Source: Malania oleifera (lineage: Eukaryota; Streptophyta; Magnoliopsida; Santalales; Ximeniaceae). From it: a stretch of DNA of 64,000 nucleotides. The notes beneath the pieces are model-generated. The model was not told where the DNA came from. It searched no databases and worked only from the letters and a program-made list of their open reading frames with translations. Positions 34,652-46,900 of this stretch are shown piece after piece. A program made the translations under genes and the position numbers. Within the stretch, counting starts at the first letter, position 1; each line of letters begins with the position of its first letter. The stretch lies in assembly GCF_029873635.1 (NCBI RefSeq), contig NC_080419.1:73272597-73336596 (forward strand), given 5' to 3'.

Positions 34652-36565
34652 AAATAAAGAGATATTTTGGAGAAGATATTTTGAAAGGAGATATTTTGAG
34701 ATATTTGTATATAAATATCTTGGAGGAGATATTTATTTAGATTACTTAAAGGCTAAGTTAAGTTTTATTTTATAAATTCTCTTATTCTCTCTCTCTCTCT
34801 CTCTCTAAGATCCTTCATCGTTCGTCGTTTGTTTCGACTATGTTTCGACAATCGAAGGTTCCTGCGTGGATCAAAAGGAAAAACTCTACAACTATAGCGG
34901 ATCAGATCGTCGTTTTGAAGATTTGCAGGTTTTCCCAAAAAATCAAGGTAAGGATTTGATTCCGATTTCGATTAAGAATTTGTATAGTAGTTGGGATTGC
35001 AGTGAGGTAATACTCTGTGGTTTTTAGGTTTCGAGGATCCAAGGTCGTTGTTTTGGACCAAACCATTCGTGTCTTCATTTCCGGGTTTAAGGTAAGGGGA
35101 TTTGTTTACATCATTTTATATTGAAAATTTAAACCGGTAAAACTGTAGTCTATACTATTATGTACGTTATGATTGTTCATTTGCAAAATTCTACCGGGTA
35201 ATAGTGTCAATTTAATTATTTTTACGATTTTGGTAAATTTAGGGATTTTGCTTATGATTTCCAAACGTTTTAAAAACTTACCTAGTTGCTTTAAACTACT
35301 AGTAGGAGATGCTTGAACCCTCATTTTTCATTTAAATGACTTTTTGAACCGATTACTCCTTAAAGCAATTTTTGACGAAACGAACGTGATATATGCTGTT
35401 AAATGAACTTATAATGCAGTGGTATATACAATTATGAACTATAGGAACTAAGGTTCCATTATACTATTTGAAACTATGGAAAATAGGTGCCGGTTAAATA
35501 CCGAGCTATATATGAAAAAGGGGTTAAACCGAGAGGGTATGTGCCGGTTTATACCTGATGCAATTGTATGAGTTTGCGAAAATACTGAAATTGCACAGGT
35601 TGTTTGTTTTATTATAAATTGTATATATGATGAATGAAACCACATTTTGTCACCAAAGGAGTTGAAAAATACTTCTGTAATAGGAGTTGAAAGATACTCT
35701 AGTTAGAAGTTGAAAAAGCTTCAGTTATGGGGTTGAAAGATAACCCCTAATGGCAGAGAATATTCCCCAACTGGAAGGGTACAGTGCAACCACACATGTA
35801 AATCAGTGTGGATACACATAGATAGTCAGCTAGCAGGAGTAATGAAACCACTGGTGAAATAATAAATAGATGGGGGTAATCGGACTATATATTAGATACT
35901 TAACAGTGCGTGCACGAACAAGACATTGTTAGAGTTATCAGTGCACAACTCGTGCCATGGGGTAAAATAGGCATACTATATCATACCAAGCTGGTCGTTG
36001 TTCTAACACTCATATACATGATTTAAAAGCTATTATGGGAAATTCATGTGATTTATGTTGATATATCTTTTGCATTTCAGTATTGAAAATGTTCATTTAA
36101 TGTATCGGTTTTAAATTGAATACAAAATATGGTCACACACTGATTGTAATATCTTTTGCCTTACTGAGAAGTGTCTCACCCCATTATAGAACCATTGTTT
36201 TCAGGTCCTTCTGGACGTCGGTCCTAATTGCTTGGAGGGACTGGGGAGTTTGTTTTGAGTTTTGATTACGTAAGTATTTTATTGTGTAATAGACTTATTC
36301 GGAGTGCCTTTTTGGAAGATTGTAAGAACTGGTGATGTTCTAAGTATGGACGTTTGTATTTGACGTTACAGTTAGTAAATTCTGGTATATGTCTAATAGG
36401 AAATCCCGATGGATGTTTATGTTTTTCCGCAACATTTATATCCCAGTTATGTATGTGTTACACCCGTTTGTCCTTATTTAGGGCGGGTTGTTCGTGCATG
36501 TTTATCAGATACAGGTATTCCGTATGTTCGGTAGCCACTTGGGTCCGTGTAAAGGGGTTGTTACA
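34596..36565 (+). repeat. Gypsy-C 3' LTR (1970 bp, full length)
   Basis: tgtaataaccc...gttgttaca. It contains an AAAT/AAAT-type run (34620-34658), a ttataaatt TATA-like box near 34770 and a (CT)n leader (34784-34806). The stretch missing from the 5' copy is present here. Confidence 0.95.
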
Positions 36566-36990
36566 CTCTAACTTACAATATTGGCCCATTTTTTTCCTCA
36601 TGCCTTGGTCTTACATGCTATTTTAGTAATGAGATTTGTGTCTGTGCATGACAGTTGACTTAGATATGCATATTCTAAGTTGTGTTGTACTTAGAACCCC
36701 TTTTTTGAATTGTTTTTTTCATTTTAGGTTCAACTTGGCAAATGTTGACTTGTTTTTCAAATGACTTGATTTTATGTGTCATTTTACTTAGAGAGTGGTG
36801 TTGTTCTATGCATCTTGATTTAAATATGCATATTTTTAGCTTTGGGTACTTAAAACCCCATTTTGAGTTGGGTTTTTTTTCCTTAGATTCCAACTTAAGA
36901 TTCATTGGCCTGTTTTCACATGGCTTGATATTATAGGTCATTTTGCTTATGAAAATTATGTTGGTGCATATAGTTTGATTTAAAGGAAAA
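36566..36990 (+). repeat. Diverged tandem array, right part
   Basis: Continues the units of 27700-28242 after the CTCTA duplication. Anchors ttagatatgcatattcta at 36660, ttaaatatgcatattt at 36820 and a truncated ttaaagg at 36980 give a 160-bp spacing. Confidence 0.78.
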
Positions 36991-37951
36991 ATTTGTTTTC
37001 CTGGAGCAAGGTCAAACTGCTTCTAGATGTTTCGATCCACTTGTACTAGAAAAGACTAAGCGAGGATGTGAGAGGAGAAATTTCAGAAGAAAATATAGAG
37101 AATGAGAGTGGTATGAAAGAGAGAGAAAATATGAGAAATTATTCAAAAGGATCTTAGATCAGTCCTTGAAAATCCATATATTTCCCATTCGCTTCATATT
37201 GACATAAAAGAAGATCTAAAAAGTAATGATGGAGGCAAAGAGCAATGGAGTGAAAGTTTTTTTAAAAAAAATAAGTAGAGTAAAAAGGAGGTCTCAAAAA
37301 GGAATTCAACACTATCTATCAACAAGAGTCAAAATAAGTGGGAATACTTCTCATTATATCTTTGATATGATGTTTTGCTTTAAATCTCCAATTTATCCTC
37401 CCTACAACATACTTCTAATCAAAATATGAACCTATCTCTTGGAACGTTAGGCTTTGTATCATAATATTTTGGAACTTCAGCTAATCCTCCTTCCACATTT
37501 TCAAAATCCGAGCTTGTTATTGAATCTAATAAACTAGATTTGGCCTAATTATCATATTTTATTCAAAGGCTTTTAGAGGATAAATTTAAATGCTTCACAA
37601 AGCAAAATGTAGTATGGTATTTTGAGCTTTTGAGCATGGCTTTTGGCTTTAGAATCCCAAAAAGCCAACCAGAAATGAGTTTGGTCCATTCCAATTGGGT
37701 GAGCCTGAGCCGCCCGCCCGTCTGACACAAACCACTTTAAAGCAGCTCTTTCTCAAGCCCAAGCTAAAAAGAGAGAGAAGAAAAAAAAAAACAGTAAACA
37801 GAAATTGAAAAGGCGCGTAAAACCCTGCCCTAGAAGTACTTGAAATTTTTTGCTTTATTAGAGCTGGAAAGTCCTTCGATATCAGTGTCATCCTCGCGCA
37901 GGGTTTAACTTCAAATTCCAAATAGCAAAGCCCCAGTTTTCAGGACCCTTC
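36991..37951 (+). promoter_or_regulatory. Upstream region and probable 5' UTR of the SHH2-like gene
   Basis: Nearly 1 kb with no coding signal. A purine-rich tract (37768-37795) and the pyrimidine/purine change before the start codon fit a promoter plus leader. No convincing TATA box was found, so the transcription start is not assigned. Confidence 0.3.
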
Positions 37952-40900
37952 ATGGATCGTCTTCGCCCTAGAGAGAGAAAGGATTTTTCTGGATTTACAA
38001 AGGCCGAGGTACCATAACATTCCTCCCTGCCATCTATTCTTCTTTGCTCTTTTCCCCCACCTTTAAAAAAAAATCTATCTGGGTATTTGTTTAATCATCT
38101 GAGTCATGCTGCAGTTCCAAAGATATTGGAGCTCTCAGTTTGATGCGTTCTACATTTTTTTGTTTTGATGGGAATACCATATTGGGTTCTCATTGCTATG
38201 CCCTAAATTGCTCAATGATTTGCAGTTACAAGTTGATGATGATTAGCTGTATGCTGTATTCCTGTGTAACAATGGGGCCTTTGGTAGCTTTGCCTCGTTG
38301 TTTACCTGTTGGATTTGTCTGTAACTACGGTTTCTGTACCGTGCTTCTTCAAGGCGCATTGTTATATAATATTGTATATCAAATTGGCTTCTTAATTTAT
38401 AATTGCAGAAGGGTTTCTTATTTGGGCGCATATGGTTTATTCTTTTCTAGAGCAAGTGGTGTAGGAATTGAAATACATGAACATTCTTCTTAATTTTTTT
38501 TCCCTGTGGGAAATAGAATTAGGATGGGATTATATGAACTGGGTGATAGTCTTAAAAAATTATACTTCATAATTTTTCCTTCTTACGGCCTTTTCCCCAT
38601 GTACTATGGCTGAAAATAAACCCATGCTTCTTATTAACTTTGGAATTGTATACTTTCGGTTTATGTATGGCTGATGTGAGAAAAGGTTCGTTTAAAATGA
38701 TGACATATGATTCACATTTTTATAATGGATACTTCTATGAAATTTCTCAGTGCAATGATACTTTAAATAAGTACATGTCGGGTGGTTATCAATATTTTCT
38801 CGCTTCTCTTCCTTTCCCTCCCAAGAACAATGATGGTTATTATTTTAATGAGCTTTGCTTCTTTTGAGTTGATCAGAAGCTACTAAACATTTTATCCTTA
38901 TCAGGATTCAGGACATTCCTTTAGAGTTGCCCCTTATCAGCAAAATATTTTCATTTATTTCTTGTGGGCTGATGTAAATTTTGTTCTTTTGGCCATTAAC
39001 AAAATTATATTGGTTTTATGTCATGTTAGTTAGGCACCATCTGTTGAAGGATCTGTCACCGCTCCTTTTCTTCTCAGAGCATTTCACCCCTAGAGATGTG
39101 ATTTAAGTGTTTCTCTAAACAGGTGGAGAAAATGGAGAAGTTGCTCAGGGAATCAGGAGAACAGTTGCTGAACAAGGAATTTTGTCAAAAACTTGCAAAA
39201 AGATTTAAGTAAGTTCCATTACATGTGCTCTGCAAGTTCATTAATAATCTCGTCAAATATATTAATGAATCTTGTAACTCGTTAAGGGCTTGAATCATTT
39301 ATTCAGTGTAATTGTAATATACTTCTGTTTTGGCATGTCTACCTTGCAGTTGCTCTGTTGGTCGTGCTGGAAAACCTGTCGTGAAATGGATTGAGGTTCT
39401 TGTCTTGTCTCTTTGTTCTTTAGTCATTTCCCATACATCCATATGCACACACAAGAAACAAGTATCTTGTTATTACTACTTAGTTGTCTTCTATTTTTCA
39501 TACTTCAAATGTTTCTTAAAATTTCTACTGTTATTATAAATGTTTAGATACAAAGTTGGTTCCAGGGTAGGCAGCCGGACTGCCCGTCCAAAGAATGTTC
39601 TTCACATGATGGCATTAAAACACTGGCTGTTTACCCAGAAGCTCACCCTTCGAATAAAGCACATGAAAGTACAGAAATGCCTAAAGGTACTTTGTTGAAT
39701 TAATTTTTACTGCTCGTATGTTAGACTAAACACCCAAATCTCTATTGTTAGTGTTCGTTCAAGTGAATTAGATACTGATTGATTTGGATTTAACCTTCCT
39801 TTACTCATCACACTAATCTTGTGGTGGGGAGGGAGCACGTTTCCGCTTTCGGAAAGACCCTTTGCTAAGTAATGAAGTTTTATCCACTTCTTTCCCTCGT
39901 CTCGTTCGTTTTTGTGCTGAGCAAATTACAGCCATATTTTTGGGGGGGGGTGGGGGGGGAGATTTGGGTAGTCCTTTGATTTCCTGGAATCTTCATTTTA
40001 GGAGACCTATTAATGAGAGGGAGATGGAGGAGTTGTCTTCATCCTTCCATCCAATCTTTTGTGAGGGAGGGGTATTCACGCTTGGTTCTTGGTTCATTGG
40101 GGAGTGTATTCTTGCAAATTTTTTTTCAATTCTTGATCCATTCTAGTTCTTCATTTCCACTCTTTCCTCTGATTTGTAAGGCCAAGGCTCCCTCAAAAAT
40201 TAAGGCTTTGCTTGGTTGGTTGTGCTTAATAAAATAAATACAATCAACTTGTTACATATCAAAAGACTCTTGAAGGCTCTTTCTCCTGATGTTTGTGCTC
40301 TGTTTCATGGACTCTCAGGCAGCTTCTCATCTCCTTTTACACTGCGACTTTTCTTGGAGGATTTGGCATAAATTGCTTGTTCTTATGGGGCAAAGTTGGG
40401 TATGTGCTGTATCGGTGGAAGATTTTTTACCCATTCTTTCACAGATTTTGGCAGAAGGAAGGATTGGGAAGCCTCATGGAGGTGTGGTGAATTTGCAATT
40501 TTATGGGGGTTATGGATAGAATGGAACGCATGGATTTTCTCTGGGAAAAAATTCATTTGGGAGTTGGTCTGGGATAAGATCCAGTTCTTAGCATCACTAT
40601 GGTGTGTTGCTTTTGGTTTTTTAAGAGGAAATAGTTTCCAGGAGATTCAAGGAGATTGGAGGAACATGCTGGCTTGTTGAGTTTTTCTTTTTCTCTGTAG
40701 GTTTTTGTTGTATTTTCTGGTTTGTTCCAGATTTTCTTCAGGAAATTTCTCATTCTCTTCCTATTAATATAATTTTCTTTTTCTATCAGAAAAAAGAAGA
40801 AGATACTGATTGATTCAATAACTTATGAGGAAATAGTCTTTATTTTTGAATTGCAATGTAAATGAATGCCTCTTTTCCAATAAAGATCATGGATCTATAA

Positions 40901-43900
40901 CCTCAAGTTGAAAACTTTCAGACCTTTTGAGCATGCCATTCAGTCAGCTCAATTTGATTGATAGCTCCAAGGTGAATTCCAAAAAGAATGTGATTAGTGG
41001 GAAAGCACATGATGACCTGAAATTTTACAAAAGATGTGGTCCTCATTTAAGTGCAGTGGTGATGTGGACTTCAAAATAAGCAAGGCTACGTGTGCACTTA
41101 CATTTCTGGCTTTTATTTGGTTTTCTAGGTTTCTAAGAGTGTTTATACTCCTCACTTTGAGCACCATTCCCAGAAGTTGGTGAAAAGGTGACAAGTTTCA
41201 AGAATTAAAAGAACATTTATGGAGGCATTGGATGAGGACCATACATGATTGCTACTGTATTCTTTTAGCCCCAGCATCATTTAAGCTTTTTGGTCACAAT
41301 GTTTTAAAATATGACTAAGCTAGGCAACCTTATGGGAACTTTATGTGTGTCACTGCCTTGGAATATGGAAACAATTTGTTAGAATAAAATAGGCTATTTA
41401 AGTAATTATGTGGTGGGAGTGAGGGTATTTTTTTCTTTGTATTTTTCTATTATTAACATATTAGAGGGCACAGCTGTAGCTGTACAAAAGGCTTCAGGAA
41501 ACTGCCACCAGATTTTTTTCTCTACTTTTCTTCTCTCCTTCTCTTCTCTGTCTCTATCTTTACCACTTGGTATCTGAGCATGACGTCATTTAAATCTGAT
41601 TTATTTTAGTCGATTTTGGACACTTTGTTTTTCTTTATCTTTCCCTAGTTGGTTCTCAAGTTTAACTGTCTAGTTGGTTTTAGACACCGGCAACTCCCAT
41701 CATATGAAATGGATTCAACGCCCAATTATGACCCTAGGATAATAAACTCATGACCTTGGTCTTACTTCACCGTCGAGAAACGAAGGAAGATAAAGAATTA
41801 ATTGGTCAGTTGAATATTCGGGAGCCAAAAACTCATTAATTTGGAGAGTCATTTGTTCCAGATATGAATCAATCTGATTTAGAAGGGAATAACTTGCATC
41901 AGTATCTCAATTTCAAATGATCCAGGTTATATGTGGGATTTCCAAAGTTATTAATAGAAGGTAGACCACGAGGAATCGAAGAATTTGATTGGGAAGTCGA
42001 ATGGCAACAAGATGGGCTTTACCTAGGCTAAGAATGGACCAACTATTAAATCTTGGATAGGTGCTCCATTTGATTTTCCCAATTTCCCATTGAGGCCGAA
42101 CCTAAACCTGTGCTCGAGAGATAGCTGCCCATACACACACTCTCAGATTCCATGTTGTATCCTTGGTTGGATGCTGTTTGTGTTCGTGGCAGTTTGCTGA
42201 TGTGAAGTCAGCTGCAACTGGTTTTGGTATACTATTGTTGTTCTGATGTTCCACTGGCTGTTTTGATATTGTAAGTGCTTGTGTTTGCTTGCTTGCAATC
42301 TTGTATCAGTTTTTGGTTTGTTTCAATTGGTGTTTGACAACGCTATATCTTGGGACAATAATGGATGGGGAGGCTAGGAACGTTGAGCAATGAGCAAGCC
42401 GTCAACACGAGAGTTTTTCCTGCTCTTGTTGTTCCACATTGAAAATTTTTGAGGGAGGGGAGTTTGTCCAAGTTTATAAAAGCTAACTATCTCACTTTTT
42501 TTTCTTCAAATTTCTATTATGATAATTAAATTTTTTAAAAAAAGTTAAGAAAATGAGGATGTATTTATTTTATTTAAAATTGAATTTACGAGGAAAGTAT
42601 TAGTTAAAGAATTTATTTATAAATATATTAATTTTAGTTAAATATTATATATGAATATATATTTTTATGAGATATTTCGGTTCGGTTTTGGGTTGGAAAC
42701 CTAAACTGAACCGAAAACCGAAATTTTCTATTTTCAAGAGCCGAAACTGAAACCGAAAACCGAAAGACCAAATGAAAACTTATTTCAGTCTGGTTTCAGA
42801 TTGGTTTTCAATTTTTTTGGTAAATTTTATACACCCCTACTTGCTTGTGCTCGCTTCTAGTTGCTGCCAGCCATAATGTGTTGCCAGGTTGCTTATTAAG
42901 TGCCTGCGGTGCTTTGTTGTGATCTACCCTGTTCAATATGGTCCTGTGATTTCTCCTGGAATATTATAACTTAAGTTTTGAACCTTTTCAGGTCTGAAGT
43001 TCTGTTCATTTGGCATGTTCATTGTAGTGTATCGGGGATGGTTCTGATGGCCTCCACGGAGAGAGCTTTGTCTGATACTGTTAATGTATAGATCACGACC
43101 ATCAAATTGGTTAGATCCTCGAATTATTTGTTGTGATACTAGGTGGTGTGTATGCATATTAATGCAAAAGGGAAGTCCAACTATCTGCTGCATTCTCCTC
43201 CCCTCAAACTGCGAGGATCGTGATGATTGGATGAAAGAGAATCTTGCTTGTGTGATTGTGGAATAGCATGGATTCACAAATTGCTTTGAATCTGATGTTT
43301 CAAAGTACAGCCAAGGCAGTATGACATGATCTTTGTAGAAGCTTCTCGTGAGATGAAAATCAAACTAGTATTTTTCACCTTATAAGAAGTTATTCAAATA
43401 TGACCAAGAAGGTAGGCCGACAACTGTACTTTTGCACTCTGATGGGTACTTAGGAGGAACGTTATATCTACAACTAGTTAGTAGTTGGTTCTGATGTCAA
43501 GATAATTAAGAGGCAACCTGCAGAGTTCTTGGCTGCCAAGTTTTTGTTGGGTTTGAGTCTTTAGCTTCAACCAATTCGCGATCAGATCTTTGCGAGTCAG
43601 TCCATACGATCCATGAATGAATCATGTGCTAGGATCCAATAGATCACCAAAGATGGCTTTCAGTCTTCTTTTTTAAAATTCTTCTCATTATAATTCAACC
43701 ATGGTTAGCGCTGCCTCTAACCATGGAAGCAGAAGTGTTAAAGAGGATGGGGATGAGGTTTTGATGGTGCTTATGGCAGTGGTAGTGTATCAAGACAAGG
43801 AGTTTGTTATGGAAATTCTCGCATTTGCACCCATTATGACAAGGAAAATGATCTTTGTTGGGATCTCCATGGGAAGTTTCTCACCAAGGATGATTCTAGT

Positions 43901-46900
43901 GTTGACACTTTAAATGCACCTAGGCACTCCACTAAGGAGTTGAATGCATCATCCACTGTGTCCCAAGAAGAGCATGGCAATTTGTCCACCTGGTTCAATG
44001 ACTCCAAACTCAGTCTTCTACATATAGTGCTATTGTGCCCCATTCAAGTACAACTAGGTATCTTTTTCTTCATCTTCCTCGCCATGATTATTGATTCTAG
44101 TGCTTCCTCTTGTTTGATAGTTGGTCCTAATTTTTTTGTCTTTGAAACCATTATTTTATTCCCTAAGGACTCTTTCCAACAATTACATCGAATTTTGGTT
44201 ATTCTTTCATTTCCTTTTTCCTTCATTTTTATGAGCCTAATCTTGAACTTATTATTGATTAGTCAATTAATTAAACCCTATAATTGTTGTATGACCTTCT
44301 TCCTTCTCATTGTGTAATTAATCTTTGGTCAAAGAAGAGGATTGGTGAACTTAAGAAGGATGACTATTTCAATGATAGTGATGGTAGGTCTAGTTTTGTT
44401 ATGCATGTCAATTAGGAAAGCATATTAGGTCATTTTTTTCATCTAGCGTTGTTGCATGTAGTATATCGTTATTTTCTCTTGACCATTCAAATATTTTGGC
44501 ATTTGCATAGGGTAAAAAATTTAATTGGTCATCAATATTTTATGTCTTTCATGGATGATTTTGTGCGTGATGTGGATTTAAGGGAAGTATGAATTTCTAA
44601 ATGCATTTACTCATTTAACCAAGAAAAAGAAGTTACTTTATTAAAATTTTTGGATCTGATAATACACTTGAATTTGTTCAAAATGAGTTTGAGTCATTTT
44701 GCTTGCCTAAAGGGATTATTCGTCAAACCTCATGTGTATACCCCTCAGAATGAATAATTGAACGAGAAAATAGACATTTACTTGACATAGTATGGTCTTT
44801 ATTTGTTCACATGCATGTTCCTAATACCCTTTTGGATTGATGCTCTATTACAACCTATTTTTTGCTTAATAGGATACTCTCAATATTTAGTGGGATAAAT
44901 TCCCTTTTCTATTGTGTGCCCATAAACATTCATGTTTTTTGTTGTGCCTCATGTCTTTGGGTGCACATATTTAGTTCATGTTGCAAATGCTAGTCAGGGC
45001 AATTTCTTGCCTCGTGCTGTTAAATGAGTCTTTGCTCAGTATTCAAGAACTCAAAAAGGATATAAATATTATGATCCTCGCATTTATAGGATGGTAGTGT
45101 ACATGTAACTTTTTAAGTGAAGATATTTCTTTAATGTTGGGCCATCCTTGGATAAATCTATTTTGATTTCATCAATGATTTCTAGTCCTTTCTTGTTTGT
45201 TGATCCTCCAATTCCTACCCTTATCCCTCTAGAGAAAACTTTAGCTCCTTTTCCAAATCCATTTGTTTTCGGCCTAGGTCCCAGAGAAACAGTTGAGGGT
45301 TTATAAAATGATAGAAGTAGGCACAGACATCACTACCACCATGCCTCTTTGACCCTTATTGTTTCGACTTATGGCTTTGGAGATCCATCCCTATGCGACT
45401 TAGATTGCCAATTGTTGATAGGAAAGGTACCTGAACATGGGCTTAGCACCCAGTCCTATTCCTTAGTTGCTTAGATGTGCTTATCATGTTGCTTATTATT
45501 TTGTTTCTTCACCTTCCTAGTCCTATGCGGTCTTTTTCCTCGTCTATTTCTTCTATTTGTATCCCTTCCTCACATGTTGAAGCACTTGCTAACATTGGGT
45601 GGAAGCATATAATGGATGTATAAATTGATGCCCTAATGACTCAAGAGAGATGGGCTTTGGCGGATCTTATCCCATAATTATCTTCTTGATGACTTTATCA
45701 AATGACATAAGACTCGATTGGTTGTCAAGGAGTAGACCCAAACACATGGTATTGATTATTTTGAGACCTTCCCACCTACTTTTAATTTCTTTGTGTGTTG
45801 ATCTGTTTGGCGATCAATTTTGATTGGTTATACCATTTGGATGTGAAGAATATCTTTCTTGCATGGAGCAACCTCTAAAAGATATGTTGCTGATTGGTTA
45901 TACCATTTATGGTCTTAAGCAATTTCCTTGAGCCTTGTTTGACAACTTTAGCATGGTGGTCTCCGTATTTGGTTTATCTATTGTGGTCATTCAGTCTTTT
46001 TTTGAAAAAAGGATATAGATGTGGTATTTATAGTCGTTTATCATCATCAATGGCAGGGAAGAGAGGGATTGCAGATGTGAAGCAGTCGCTTCAAATAAAT
46101 TTCAAATCAAGGACTTGGGCACTACCTTGTACTACTTTCTCGGTATTAAGATTGTATGGCCCAATCCAAAATCCCTAGATGTAGATTGGGCTCACTTGGT
46201 TGATGATTGAAGTTCTATTGATGCTCATTGCTGGAGGTAATCTTGCTACCTAGCATTGCAAGAAACAAAATAGCGCGGTATCTAGTGCTCAGTAGAGTCC
46301 TGCACTATGGCTCATAATGTGAACAAGCTTATGTGGTTGGAGCGTCTTGTCATAAATGGAATTCTTGGTAATTAAGTCCGTAGATATGTTTTGTGATAAT
46401 CAAGCTGCAGTTTATATTGTTAGCAGCCCCATGTTGGGCAAAGCATATTGAATTCGACCCTCATTATATGAGGGATGCTGTGTTGAAGAAAGTTGTCAGA
46501 ACTCTGTGAAATCTGTGGATCACTTAAATGATGTTTTCATGAGGGCTTTACTTAAGCTTGTCTGGTCCAATGTTTGTGATAAGCTGGGGTCTGGGGATAT
46601 TTTATACACCTCTATCTTGAGGGGGAGTGTTAGAAGAGAATAGGGTATTTTGGTAATGCTTTCATGACAGCTCTATATGTGCCTGCCTTTTCTAGTGTTT
46701 GTAATGAGCTAGGTTTTCACGATATTTATATGCCTCTAGCTTGAGGAGGAATGTTAGAAGAGAATAGGCTATTTTGGTAATTATTTTGTGTGAATGAGGG
46801 TATCCTTTTCATCCATGTGTGTGTTTTTATTATTATTATTATTAGAGGGCAGACCTGGAGCATGTGCAGCCTCATGCTTTTTTTTTTTCCCTCTTTCAGT

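Larger units (their letters stand above)
28243..36565 (+). mobile_element. Gypsy-C: Ty3/gypsy chromovirus-like element with target duplication
   Basis: A plus-strand element of 8323 bp with LTRs at 28243-29500 and 34596-36565. The 5-bp duplication CTCTA lies at 28238-28242 and 36566-36570. The primer site (29503-29514) and polypurine tract (34581-34595) are intact. Order is gag, protease, RT, RNase H, integrase, chromodomain-like end. Stretches of the two LTRs compared by eye differ at roughly 4-6% of positions, so it is younger than Copia-2. Nonsense codons and frameshifts make it non-autonomous. Confidence 0.97.

Noticed and set aside
28243-36565. Gypsy-C as an infectious endogenous retrovirus
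   Set aside because: Gene content ends at the integrase chromodomain-like tail. There is no third frame between pol and the polypurine tract that could encode an envelope-type protein.
40553-40753. Minus-strand 66-codon frame in intron 4
   Set aside because: Antisense shadow of the LINE fragment; no independent support.
43701-44317. Frames of 70 and 125 codons on the plus strand
   Set aside because: They fall in decayed Copia-4 gag/protease territory (an IIDSSAS remnant is visible) and are best seen as fragments of that element, not new genes.
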